53,371 nt of DNA from a virus. Made by a program: the position numbers and the translations under genes. Shown here one piece after another: positions 9,413 through 17,308 of the stretch. The stretch covers positions 1 through 53,371 of the IMG/VR virus record IMGVR_UViG_3300048554_000080; one strand, 5' to 3'. How positions within the stretch are numbered: position 1 is the first letter of the stretch; each line of letters begins with the position of its first letter. Below the pieces are notes generated by a model, which saw nothing but the letters and a program-made list of their open reading frames with translations, did not search any database and was not told the DNA's origin.

Positions 9413-9428
9413 ACTAGCCGAAGCTAGT
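9413..9428 (-). promoter_or_regulatory. UUCG-tetraloop hairpin between the acidic protein gene and the scaffold gene
   Basis: Minus strand reads ACTAGC-TTCG-GCTAGT: a perfect 6-bp stem capped by the very stable C(UUCG)G tetraloop. No T-run follows, so it is unlikely to terminate. It sits 30 bases before the scaffold start in a 73-base gap, where a stability or processing element would adjust scaffold yield. Confidence 0.65.
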
Positions 9429-9456
9429 GGTTTATGCGGGTAGCCCGGGCCGCAAA

Positions 9457-10098
9457 TTACCTTTTCATCACAGCGATTTTCACACTGGGACGATAAGTAT
9501 TTTTGCCGTCTGAAGAGTCTTCTTCCTCTTCGACTTCCATTGTTTCTTCTTCGATCTCGGACACTGCCTCTTCGATTACGTTACCTTCCTCGGTTTCGTA
9601 CTCTTCTTGACCGTCGTAATTCAGGTCAGTCATCTCACTCATCTTATCCTTGTAACTAGGCATATCTTCTTCTTCGTAAGGGCAGTCGCAGTCTTCTTCG
9701 CCACAACATTCGTAGCTATCTTCTGCGTAGTGGTATCCTAGCCCATCACAGTGTTCACAGCCTTCGCCGTCACACTCTGGACAAGGTATCATCTCTTGTT
9801 CTTCGTCTTCGATTTCTTGGATCTGTCCTTCCATGTACATAGACATGAGACCAAACTTTGCTTCATCGCGTAGGGCCATAAAAGTTTTCAGGCCGTGATA
9901 ACGTACAACATCCGCTGGAACGACGTACTCACCATCACTCAAAGCCGCTGGTATATCATCGCGGACATTCATTTCGTTTGATCCGGGGGGAATTGGGTTG
10001 CCGGAGATTTCATCGATCCCAACCATCATGCCACCGCACTCGGGGCACATAGGATCTCCGCATCCTCCTAACATCATATCTTCAGGGTAATTATGCAT
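9457..10098 (-). CDS. Acidic zinc-finger virion-operon protein
   Basis: 213 residues between portal and scaffold. N-terminal part has CGDPMCPEC (residues about 13-22) and the segment DDIPAALSDGEYVVPADVVRYHG, which recurs in proteins at this place in marine podoviruses. A central CPECDGEGCEHCDGLG motif (about residues 102-117) resembles half a DnaJ zinc-binding module and is followed by a second Cys cluster (CCGEEDCDC). The C-terminal third is almost all Glu/Asp. Function unknown; a virion or assembly factor is likely from position. Starts with TAATG overlap to the 71-aa gene. Confidence 0.75.
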   Translation of the reverse strand: MHNYPEDMMLGGCGDPMCPECGGMMVGIDEISGNPIPPGSNEMNVRDDIPAALSDGEYVVPADVVRYHGLKTFMALRDEAKFGLMSMYMEGQIQEIEDEEQEMIPCPECDGEGCEHCDGLGYHYAEDSYECCGEEDCDCPYEEEDMPSYKDKMSEMTDLNYDGQEEYETEEGNVIEEAVSEIEEETMEVEEEEDSSDGKNTYRPSVKIAVMKR

Positions 10099-10313
10099 TA
10101 TTTGGCTCCCTCCAGAGCTTGGTCACGCAACGTCTGGAATCTTCGCAATTCTGCAATTGCCCCTTGTACTTCCAATATCTTGTCGTGATCTTTGGTATTC
10201 TCTAAAAATGACCGCATCGTCTCAATACGATTATCAATGTATTCTTGCAGTATCACATACTTCTCTACGTCATTGACTAAAGGTAGTATTGTCTTCGCTA
10301 AAACTTTTTCCAT
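10098..10313 (-). CDS. Small helical protein between portal and zinc-finger protein
   Basis: 71 residues, helical throughout, no Cys, no membrane segment (starts MEKVLAKTILPLVNDVEKY). It overlaps both neighbours by one base (TAATG at each end), so it is translationally coupled to the portal gene. I do not recognise the family; a connector or packaging accessory is possible from position. Confidence 0.7.
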   Translation of the reverse strand: MEKVLAKTILPLVNDVEKYVILQEYIDNRIETMRSFLENTKDHDKILEVQGAIAELRRFQTLRDQALEGAK

Positions 10314-12430
10314 TATTGAGGCTGGCCTTCAGGTGGTGGTGGGGGTGGTGCCCCTCCGTTATCTCCTCCACCTTCTCCCGTGAATCCGGGAGCGCCGGGC
10401 TCTGGTGCATTGCCGGGAGCTATATTCCCGCCACCATTACCTGTTGGGTCTTCTGGATTAGGTGCCCCTTGTTGCTGTTGTTGTGGAGGTTGTTGTGGCA
10501 TCAACGCCGCTACAGCCGCCATCATCTCTGCCTGTATTGCCGCTTCTCGTGGATCGTTAAGAACCTTGTCCTCATCCAGATCCATACTGGCCGCAAGCTC
10601 ACGCAAGATGTAGTCATACTTAACAAATGGAGCCATGCTGGGGTTTCCTGTCATCTGCATAAACTGCAACAGACGTTGGGAACGTACCTCGTTTCGCATC
10701 AGGCTTTCTGTACCTTTGGCAACGACATCGAGATCCCCTCTAATAGATTTATCAAAATTAAATTGCATGTTGAAACTGAATAGTGATCGGCCAAGAGGAG
10801 CCAACAAATAGTCATCAACATTTCGTACAACGGCTTTAATATTCTGTGCCGCCGCGCCCATGAGCATAGACATACCGGATGCGGTTCTACCGACACCCAT
10901 CACGCCTGTACTACCGTGAGCAAAGGAAGGCATACCAGTAGCTTCATCTGCCAACTGTCGAGCCTTATCAAAAACTTGTATACACTCGCCGGTTACGTTC
11001 GGGAACTTCGTGCCAAAGATGGCTTGTCCCGGCGCACCCGCCTGACGCCTAAATACCTTACCCGGGTAAACTGACATGTCCTGTCCCGGTACTAGGTTTG
11101 TCTCATCAATCTCGATTAACAGATTAGATGATAGTGCGGCGTTATCTACAGCAAGACGCATGAAACCATTCATGATCTCCTGTGTATCTTCCATATTCTC
11201 AGCCAGACCAATACCAAAGAACGAGTATGGATTTAACTCATATGGTACTGAGTGGTATGGAATACGAGTAGGCGTGAACGGGTTAATTACTAAACGGATG
11301 ACCTGACCATTACAGACCCATGCATTGATCTGTACTTCGTCTTGGTCAACTACTTCATCTGGTAATTCCAGTTCAGCTTCTTCAGCGATGTCAGAATCTA
11401 CGACGCCCCAGTACTCAAGTACTTCGTAGCGTTCTATAGAAGATGACATATCACTGTCTTCTAATGTGTCCTCCCAGTAGTGTGGAGTATAACTCGGGCC
11501 GAAATCAATCGCCTCATCAATTGCCTCTGGTCTAAAGAAAGGACGTTTTTTTAGGGCTCTCAGTTGAGAGCGGTTGAGCCTGTGACGTTCTATGACGTAC
11601 TCGGCTTCTGCCATATTCCGGGCATCTGGGTCTGGATAGAAGTTCCAAATACTTACAGATTCCACTTTTGGAATAGTCCTGAACACGGGATCATACGTTC
11701 CTTCGTCATTCCAATTTGGGTACTCTTTCTGTAACGCAAATGGGCCTTTGAGAATGCCTGTACCAAACAGTGACATTTCAAAAGCAACGGAACGTAGATG
11801 TTTGTTTGCTTCACTTTCCTCTAGCTGGTCATGGATAGTCTTTTCCATTTTCCTAGAGGCTTCTTTTGCTGGCTCAAAAGTTAGAGCCGTTGGTGTTTTG
11901 CCCGGGCCTTCGCGTAGCTTATCTTCTACTCTACCAAGTTGATCTTGGAATGGGCCGGATCTTTTTAGTAATTCTGGTCGTGCAATAGTCGGGTTCTTTG
12001 GCCCACTACCGCCGGTTAATTCATTTAGCTTATCCTCAGTAACTTCCTTTGGATCAAAGTGCATAGGGCCACTAACACCCAGAGGCTTGTAACTAGGCTC
12101 AATGCCAATAGGAAACTTACTCCCTGCAAAAAGCACATCGACAATTTGAGCATAGGCCGCAAGAACTTTGGTCTTAGTGATCTTGATAAATGCCTGACTC
12201 TTTTCCTGTTCGGTAAACTGGACATCAGGGCCGTATAAACCACGATAATTCCTATATGAAGTAAGCCATCGTGTTTCATCGGAATGCCTCGCATCGTTTG
12301 ATCGATTATATCTGCCTTCGATCCACCCAATCAATCCGCCCAGAGACGCATTATCCTCGGGAGTACCGTCCTCTAATCCGATTGAGGTTTCCTCTAAATT
12401 TATATCTTCTGGTCGGTCTACAATTGCCAT
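10313..12430 (-). CDS. Portal (head-tail connector) protein
   Basis: 705 residues. It forms the dodecameric ring through which DNA is packaged and ejected. It lies directly after the large terminase gene (4 bases apart). Sequence features match podovirus portals: an N-terminal helical region (GWIEGRYNRSNDARHSDETRW, RNYRGLYGPD), a long stem/wing region with IPKVESVSIWNFYPDPDARNM, and the MRLAVDNAALSSN helix. The last 70 residues are Pro/Gln/Gly-rich with poly-Gln and poly-Pro runs, a disordered tail. Size is within the large portal range. Confidence 0.85.
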   Translation of the reverse strand: MAIVDRPEDINLEETSIGLEDGTPEDNASLGGLIGWIEGRYNRSNDARHSDETRWLTSYRNYRGLYGPDVQFTEQEKSQAFIKITKTKVLAAYAQIVDVLFAGSKFPIGIEPSYKPLGVSGPMHFDPKEVTEDKLNELTGGSGPKNPTIARPELLKRSGPFQDQLGRVEDKLREGPGKTPTALTFEPAKEASRKMEKTIHDQLEESEANKHLRSVAFEMSLFGTGILKGPFALQKEYPNWNDEGTYDPVFRTIPKVESVSIWNFYPDPDARNMAEAEYVIERHRLNRSQLRALKKRPFFRPEAIDEAIDFGPSYTPHYWEDTLEDSDMSSSIERYEVLEYWGVVDSDIAEEAELELPDEVVDQDEVQINAWVCNGQVIRLVINPFTPTRIPYHSVPYELNPYSFFGIGLAENMEDTQEIMNGFMRLAVDNAALSSNLLIEIDETNLVPGQDMSVYPGKVFRRQAGAPGQAIFGTKFPNVTGECIQVFDKARQLADEATGMPSFAHGSTGVMGVGRTASGMSMLMGAAAQNIKAVVRNVDDYLLAPLGRSLFSFNMQFNFDKSIRGDLDVVAKGTESLMRNEVRSQRLLQFMQMTGNPSMAPFVKYDYILRELAASMDLDEDKVLNDPREAAIQAEMMAAVAALMPQQPPQQQQQGAPNPEDPTGNGGGNIAPGNAPEPGAPGFTGEGGGDNGGAPPPPPPEGQPQ

Positions 12431-12434
12431 TTAT

Positions 12435-14321
12435 TTAGTATCCAAATTTACGACTCGCGGGTCTCCAAGTCTGAGTATTTTTCTGTCCCCAATCATCAAA
12501 CGGGGATGCGGCGCGTGGCCTAGACATGACGCCGTAACGTATGGAGTCATAGGTGTGGTCACTGCGGTATCTCACGTCAATATCGTCCCCACCCTTGGGG
12601 TCGCCGGGAATGACGGGAAGATCTGCAATAATCTGGCGGCAGTTATTAAAAAATACGATGCCGGGGGTTTCTGCTTCTTCGTCATATTTGAGTAGTTCAT
12701 GAAGCCGGTTTTTACCCGCTACCCGGGCTCCTGCGCTTCTATCCGATGGACGCCATCTGCATCCCATCGAAATCATTTCTTCTGCTATGGATGGGCCAAT
12801 CTGGCCTCGATTGTGCCAGCATGAAGAGTCAAGCACACCATAACTTATTTGTTCGCCAATTTCAAGCTCCATGACCGCTTTAGCTAAGTCCTTGCCTGTG
12901 TGTTTGCTGACGTATAACTCTCTGTAAACAATCAGAGTTTCATACGCTGGGTCTATCGCAAACCAGTGTACTGCCGAGTAGGATGAGTACCCGTAGTCAC
13001 ATGACCTAAACCGTCTCCATTCTAGTGGTATCTCAAACGGATCCACGACATGGACGTTGGAACGGAACTCTCCGAACGCCGCTCCGTCGGCAATGGCCCA
13101 ATCACCTTCCAGTAATTGTCGGCGTTGCATCTCAGGGAGCGAAAGAAGGTTAGCCTCGTAGGAACCCTCTTCGTACAGATAGGGATTGTCTTTAAGAGTT
13201 GCTGGTATGAAGCGTCTATCAAAAAGAGGTTTCCCTGCTTTCTCGTGCCCTTCTGGGTATTCTAAGGTCTCGCCTGTCTCCAGATCTTTAGCATGAAACG
13301 AATGGTTCGCCGGAGAAGGATCAATAAACATTTGCTTAACCCACGAATGGCCGGGGCCACCCGGGTTCGTAGTAGCTCGCATAAAGATCGGTAAATCGGG
13401 GTCAGTGGTTCTAAGACGTGATCGCATATAATTCCACGCAAACGGCGTAGAATGTTGCGTAAGTTCGTCAAAGCCGATGTAGCTAAATGCTTGACCTTGG
13501 TAACGTAATACATCCTCTTCTCTTTCTAGGTAGGTCATCCATAGTCTTGCTCCGCTAGGGAAAACCCATTGTGATTTTTTCTCTTGCCACTTAGCGCCGG
13601 GAAATGCCGCGACGTACATCTCTTGTGACTTCCAAATTAGTTCTCGAAGTTCGTCGTTGGTTCTTCTGAGAATAAGTCCGTTGAAGTTTGGGTTGGAGAA
13701 ATATCGCATCGGGTCTGCAAGGAGTCCGATACTCTTACCTCCACCGGCCGCTCCGCCGTATAGTACTTCTCTCTCCGATGCCGCGAGAAATTCTGTTTGC
13801 GGCCCCGGGTTGGGTGCGAAGATAACTGTTTGTTCTTTTGGCCTTGCATTAAAGTCGAGTGTATCACTGAACTGTAATGTCGTTGGCTCGATTGGTGGGG
13901 GTTCTTCCGTCCCACTTATTGCATCAATCTTTTTCTTAGTAACGGTAAGACTTCGCTTAGTCGCCGCTTCTCGTTTTTTAAGATCGCGTAGTTCACGCTC
14001 TTCCTTAGTCTTCGGCGCATTTTTTCGCTTGCGGGTCGCAAGCTGTTTAATACGAGGGTTCTTATCACCCCTATGCCGTTTCCATATATTAGCTAAACCT
14101 TGGTGAGATATTTCATGTCCTGAATTCTCACTTAGCCATCTAGCGGCCTCTCTATAGGAGTTCCCATCATCTAGGAAATCCATAGCTTTTTCAATAAAGC
14201 CTATTAACTCCCAATGTGGGACTGCTACTAAAACATCATCTTCGCTTACTTTGTATCCGTAGGGTACCTTAGATGTTTTATTAGGTCGCTTCTTATCAGG
14301 CCAATTATTCGTCTTCGTCAT
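12435..14321 (-). CDS. terL: Terminase large subunit with N-terminal helix-turn-helix extension
   Basis: 628 residues. Packaging motor ATPase and nuclease. Walker A GGAAGGGKS (about residue 190) and Walker B YIGFDELTQ with adjacent coupling motif are clear; the C-terminal RNase H-like nuclease half includes the SCDYGYSSYSAVHWFAID segment. Unusually, the first 150 residues carry a helix-turn-helix-like region (SYREAARWLSENSGHEISHQ) and a Lys/Arg-rich helix before the ATPase core. A separate small terminase gene overlaps its start by 17 bases, so the extension is additional to, not a replacement for, TerS. Confidence 0.92.
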   Translation of the reverse strand: MTKTNNWPDKKRPNKTSKVPYGYKVSEDDVLVAVPHWELIGFIEKAMDFLDDGNSYREAARWLSENSGHEISHQGLANIWKRHRGDKNPRIKQLATRKRKNAPKTKEERELRDLKKREAATKRSLTVTKKKIDAISGTEEPPPIEPTTLQFSDTLDFNARPKEQTVIFAPNPGPQTEFLAASEREVLYGGAAGGGKSIGLLADPMRYFSNPNFNGLILRRTNDELRELIWKSQEMYVAAFPGAKWQEKKSQWVFPSGARLWMTYLEREEDVLRYQGQAFSYIGFDELTQHSTPFAWNYMRSRLRTTDPDLPIFMRATTNPGGPGHSWVKQMFIDPSPANHSFHAKDLETGETLEYPEGHEKAGKPLFDRRFIPATLKDNPYLYEEGSYEANLLSLPEMQRRQLLEGDWAIADGAAFGEFRSNVHVVDPFEIPLEWRRFRSCDYGYSSYSAVHWFAIDPAYETLIVYRELYVSKHTGKDLAKAVMELEIGEQISYGVLDSSCWHNRGQIGPSIAEEMISMGCRWRPSDRSAGARVAGKNRLHELLKYDEEAETPGIVFFNNCRQIIADLPVIPGDPKGGDDIDVRYRSDHTYDSIRYGVMSRPRAASPFDDWGQKNTQTWRPASRKFGY

Positions 14322-14697
14322 CGGTTGGGGACACCTGTTTCGGTGGTAAAATAAATACGCCCCCTTCTGGCCCTTTAATTTCTATCTGTTCTTTTTTAAC
14401 CAGCCCGGTTCTATCCAAGATCTGCGTAGCCGCCGCTACTGCATTCCTCGCCCCCATAGCACCCGGGTCATTCAATACATCAACCATGCTGTAAGTTGCC
14501 TTGGGAGCATTCATCGCCAAGACCATACTAGCACGATCTACAATCTCATCACGCAACGGGCCTACAACCTCATTGATACGAGTATTCGTCGAGTACCCAG
14601 CCATATTCATAGCCTCACGGATATTGCCTCGCGCCTCGCCACAAAGAGCCTCTAAGAAGGCCTCTTGCATGTCTGTGTACTTTTTCTCTTCACTCAT
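14305..14697 (-). CDS. terS: Terminase small subunit
   Basis: 130 residues. N-terminal helix-turn-helix-like region (YTDMQEAFLEALCGEARGN, REAMNMAGYS) typical of small terminases that bind packaging sites, then an oligomerisation helix and an acidic tail with the GGVFILPPKQ motif seen in marine podovirus TerS proteins. It overlaps TerL by 17 bases at its end and the upstream gene by ATGA at its start. Confidence 0.8.
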   Translation of the reverse strand: MSEEKKYTDMQEAFLEALCGEARGNIREAMNMAGYSTNTRINEVVGPLRDEIVDRASMVLAMNAPKATYSMVDVLNDPGAMGARNAVAAATQILDRTGLVKKEQIEIKGPEGGVFILPPKQVSPTDDEDE

Positions 14698-14996
14698 TGA
14701 TTTGTAATCTTTTTTGAAAGGAAACTTATATCCTTTTTGAAACCTTCTAACTCTCTGGCTAGACGTTCTTTATTGTCTGGAGAGTTCATGCCGACTATCA
14801 CTGCTAATTTATCTTCGGTCAGCTTTGTAGTCATGTCGTTACGATCCATTCGTAACTCTAAATCGTGGTAACTCTTCTTAACGTCGTGGAGTTCTTCTTC
14901 TAGGGTTTTTATCTGTTGACGCGCAATAGCGGCCGCTGAAACGACACTAACTAACATACCCCCTAATGTAATTAGTAGTTTTAGATCTACTTCCAT
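14694..14996 (-). CDS. Membrane-anchored coiled-coil protein (100 aa)
   Basis: N-terminal hydrophobic helix (LLITLGGMLVSVVSAAAIA, residues 6-24) followed by a long charged coiled coil to the C-terminus. It resembles the many small phage inner-membrane proteins near packaging or lysis genes; a holin or holin-modulator role is possible, function unproven. Stop overlaps the TerS start (ATGA). Confidence 0.65.
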   Translation of the reverse strand: MEVDLKLLITLGGMLVSVVSAAAIARQQIKTLEEELHDVKKSYHDLELRMDRNDMTTKLTEDKLAVIVGMNSPDNKERLARELEGFKKDISFLSKKITNQ

Positions 14997-15010
14997 TCCC
15001 CCATACCCGA

Positions 15011-15379
15011 TTATTCATTATTACTTATATCCTTGGTGGCCGCGTCCCTCACAGCCTCAAGGGTTCCTAATCTTATGGTCAACTCCTGCACTTGCTCTTG
15101 TATCTGTCTAAGATCTTGTATATCTCGCTCGACGCCTTCAATAAGCATGTCCTGCCGAGCATCAGCCGGAAGGCTACCGAGGGCTCCCCTAGGCCATTTA
15201 ATTCTAAACTCGTTGTTAAGTTCTATCTCCATCTGGCTCTTATCTAGACTATGTTCTAAAGTGTTGAGCCTTTCCTGCATGGAAAAATACGCCATCGTCG
15301 CTACGGACGAGGCGATGATCATTGCTATTAAGTTACGGATAGGGATCGTAATGGCCGTTGAGTCATTAACCTCTACCAT
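15011..15379 (-). CDS. Membrane-anchored coiled-coil protein (122 aa)
   Basis: One membrane helix near the N-terminus (LIAMIIASSVATMAYFSM), a middle segment FRIKWPRGALGSLPADARQD that I recall from small proteins of other marine phages, and a C-terminal coiled coil. Same overall architecture as the following 100-aa gene. Function unknown. Overlaps the upstream 82-aa gene by 7 bases. Confidence 0.65.
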   Translation of the reverse strand: MVEVNDSTAITIPIRNLIAMIIASSVATMAYFSMQERLNTLEHSLDKSQMEIELNNEFRIKWPRGALGSLPADARQDMLIEGVERDIQDLRQIQEQVQELTIRLGTLEAVRDAATKDISNNE

Positions 15380-15621
15380 TTCTTACAAGACCAGTATCTA
15401 GCAGTCATCTTATCTTTAGCCGTATCGCACTTGTGACGCGCACGGAAAGATTTACGACGCTTAGGGTTAGACTTCTTGATCTTCATGTTGGGATCACCAA
15501 AACGAATGATCTTTTCTTTGCCGTCCTGACAGGCCTTAACAACGAACTTCTTACTGCCGCCCGATGTTCTTTTGGGTTTATTGCAAGCCATCTTTGACTT
15601 GTCTACTCGCTTAGTAGCCAT
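15373..15621 (-). CDS. Small basic Cys-containing protein (82 aa), conserved in marine phages
   Basis: Strongly basic with VKACQDGKEKIIRFGDPN and a C-terminal SFRARHKCDTAKDKMTARYWSCKKW-like region, a signature I recognise from small conserved proteins in many T4- and T7-like marine phages. Four Cys could bind metal. No function is established to my knowledge; nucleic-acid binding or virion packaging is a guess from charge and operon position. Confidence 0.75.
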   Translation of the reverse strand: MATKRVDKSKMACNKPKRTSGGSKKFVVKACQDGKEKIIRFGDPNMKIKKSNPKRRKSFRARHKCDTAKDKMTARYWSCKKW

Positions 15622-15623
15622 AA

Positions 15624-16043
15624 CTACTTCTTCTTTTTGCGAACAGACTTACCGTAAGATGCCTCAACTAACTCCCCACGCTTAGGCTTCTTTGAGCCTT
15701 TCTTTTCAGCTTCTTCTTCTTGTTTATCTTTGCGCTTATCTTCCGCCATGCCGCCAGAGCTAAACATTCTCTTACGACGAGTCTCTACATTCTTACCGGA
15801 GTTAGAAGGTCTTCCTGTCGGAGCGCCTCTCTTAGGGGCTTTGGGAGATTTCACATTACGAGATGGCTCGTTACGTTTAGCTGTCTTCTTAACAGCCTTA
15901 CCCTTATTAGCTTTGACCTTATCGTCGGTCTTGTTCACGTCGAGCTTCTGAAGACCGTCTCCAATCTTCATGAAACCACCTGTGTTCATTTTTTTAACTT
16001 TGCCACTAGATTTAACAGAGGCACCACAATTTGCGTATTTCAC
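15624..16043 (-). CDS. Highly basic low-complexity protein (139 aa)
   Basis: Lys/Arg/Ser/Gly-rich with a KKMNTGGFMKIGDG start region and several short KRGAP/KPKRGE motifs, ending SVRKKKK. It lies two bases from the 82-aa basic gene and probably shares its transcript. Likely disordered and nucleic-acid binding; possibly a packaged DNA-condensing protein. Not recognised. Confidence 0.65.
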   Translation of the reverse strand: MKYANCGASVKSSGKVKKMNTGGFMKIGDGLQKLDVNKTDDKVKANKGKAVKKTAKRNEPSRNVKSPKAPKRGAPTGRPSNSGKNVETRRKRMFSSGGMAEDKRKDKQEEEAEKKGSKKPKRGELVEASYGKSVRKKKK

Positions 16044-16061
16044 TATACTCTCCCTAAGTAT

Positions 16062-16340
16062 TTATTCTTCCCCGAACTTCACTTTTCGCCGGTTGGCTTC
16101 ATCATCAAAATTTAATTCTTGGGTCGAAAGACTATCGTCCCGGTAATCGGTGTAGTCCTGATCATAGAATTCGCTGTAACCACGGAAGATGGTAGCTTCT
16201 TTGCGAGCTTGTTCCGGGGTGATAAGACCTTCCTCAAGAAGGTAGCGCCTGACATCTTTTAATTTTAAATGGACGCCAGTAGCCGCTTCAATTGCGGCTC
16301 TTATGTAAATTAGGTTGATTGAGTTTTTGGGGAAAGACAT
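16062..16340 (-). CDS. Unknown 92-aa protein, first gene behind the 16.36-kb promoter
   Basis: Start chosen at ATG 16340 (MSFPKNSINLIYIRAAIEAATG) because the promoter at 16385-16357 predicts a transcript starting near 16350; a longer in-frame extension would start upstream of it. The leader is then only about 10 bases and has no clear ribosome-binding site. N-terminal half has a helix-turn-helix-like pattern (LKDVRRYLLEEGLITPEQARK); C-terminal half is Asp/Tyr-rich. A DNA-binding role is possible but not shown. Confidence 0.65.
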   Translation of the reverse strand: MSFPKNSINLIYIRAAIEAATGVHLKLKDVRRYLLEEGLITPEQARKEATIFRGYSEFYDQDYTDYRDDSLSTQELNFDDEANRRKVKFGEE

Positions 16341-16356
16341 TTTTAGTCTGGTATTT

Positions 16357-16385
16357 GTTATAACACTACTACGATGTAATTGCAA
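16357..16385 (-). promoter_or_regulatory. Promoter for the packaging/structural operon
   Basis: Minus strand: -35 TTGCAA (16385-16380), 17-base spacer, -10 TATAAC (16362-16357), with TG one base before the -10. Drives the 92-aa gene and probably everything through terminase and portal. Confidence 0.65.
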
Positions 16386-16428
16386 CACCTGAAATAACGT
16401 AGTTAAGGTAATTAATAGGGGCGGAGTA

Positions 16429-16457
16429 TTGACGGATTAGCAAATTCATGCTAAAAT
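16429..16457 (+). promoter_or_regulatory. Rightward promoter with palindromic operator, antisense to the nuclease gene
   Basis: Plus strand: -35 TTGACG (16429-16434), 17-base spacer, -10 TAAAAT (16452-16457) with an extended TG. The spacer and -10 hold an inverted repeat TTAGCA-N6-TGCTAA (16437-16454), a typical repressor-site geometry. No plus-strand gene follows; transcription would run antisense into 16487-17228. Confidence 0.5.
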
Positions 16458-16486
16458 GTTCAGGCGTTCGCCGGGCGGTCTATATA

Positions 16487-16918
16487 CTATACAGCTATAG
16501 ATTGTTGCCATGCAGAATAGGGGCATGTGTCCTTATGGAGTAGGCGGTTGAGGTAGATAGAGTTCTTTCCATCGTAGTCCTCACACTTCTCGAATGTTAC
16601 GGACATATCCTCAAGGCAGACTAACGCAAACACATCACAAGTACCCGCTTCGTATTCTCGAAACGTGGTAGTCTTACCTTTCCTTATGCTATAGAGCCGC
16701 GCACCTGTCGCGGCTTTTTTCGTTTTAACGTCTACACGAATTACGCCAGCATCTTCCGGGAGCATTACGAGCAAGTCGTATCCACTTCCGGCCGTGTGGT
16801 GTACTTCGTATCCGTAACCGGACACTATAGCGGCCACCAAATGCTCTCCGATACGGCCAACTTGGGTCGCATCCAGAGGATTCATCAAACTAGGGTCAAA
16901 TAAAGGCTTAAAACTCAT
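16487..16918 (-). CDS. PD-(D/E)XK nuclease-like protein
   Basis: 143 residues. The restriction-endonuclease fold signature is visible: E25 in GRIGEHLVAA, D48 in SGYDLLV, and D63-x-K65 in IRVDVKTKK, with sensible spacing. Such proteins in phages act as resolvases, repair nucleases or host-DNA degraders; specificity cannot be read from sequence. It overlaps the upstream 106-aa gene by 11 bases. A second nuclease with the same core pattern is at 25222-25734. Confidence 0.75.
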   Translation of the reverse strand: MSFKPLFDPSLMNPLDATQVGRIGEHLVAAIVSGYGYEVHHTAGSGYDLLVMLPEDAGVIRVDVKTKKAATGARLYSIRKGKTTTFREYEAGTCDVFALVCLEDMSVTFEKCEDYDGKNSIYLNRLLHKDTCPYSAWQQSIAV

Positions 16919-17228
16919 CGAACAAATCTTCGTTTAGTAACTTGCCTTCCATTAGGCCAGCGACATCACGAAGATTGTGAGAATGGCGATCAAGTTCATG
17001 TGCAATAAGGTAAAGCTGGTTATATCCGGCCGTTCCTTGGTCTTCTCGGTAGAAATCGATCAAATTATCGATTATTTGCTCAAATTCTATCCGTATTTCG
17101 ATAGATTCATCGCTTTCATTGGGAAAGATGTAACTAACTACGAAAAACCGCCCGTCATTATCCACCTCAAGGTCATTCTCAACCAATATCGGCAATTCGA
17201 GCGTCGCAGTATCGCTAGGTAAGCTCAT
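16908..17228 (-). CDS. Unknown acidic 106-aa protein, first gene of the leftward operon
   Basis: Starts MSLPSDTATLELPILVEN at 17228, ahead of which is a near-consensus leftward promoter (17308-17280). Strongly acidic, no Cys, no membrane helix; an alpha/beta start followed by helices ending in an acidic tail (EGKLLNEDLFDEF). Not recognised. Coupled to the PD-(D/E)XK nuclease by an 11-base overlap, so a functional pairing is plausible. Confidence 0.7.
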   Translation of the reverse strand: MSLPSDTATLELPILVENDLEVDNDGRFFVVSYIFPNESDESIEIRIEFEQIIDNLIDFYREDQGTAGYNQLYLIAHELDRHSHNLRDVAGLMEGKLLNEDLFDEF

Positions 17229-17279
17229 AAATTAATCCATTTAAGGAAAATACTCCAACATTTGCTAAAGTCATTCCCA

Positions 17280-17308
17280 ATAGTATTAAAATTTACTAGT
17301 TAAGTCAA
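17280..17308 (-). promoter_or_regulatory. Strong leftward promoter
   Basis: Minus strand: -35 TTGACT (17308-17303), 17-base spacer, -10 TACTAT (17285-17280); predicted start near 17273, 45 bases before the 106-aa gene. Upstream lie two TGGCGCA elements (17314 and 17347), which share the core GCGCCA (other strand) with sequences at 20.62, 20.77 and 21.27 kb. Confidence 0.7.
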
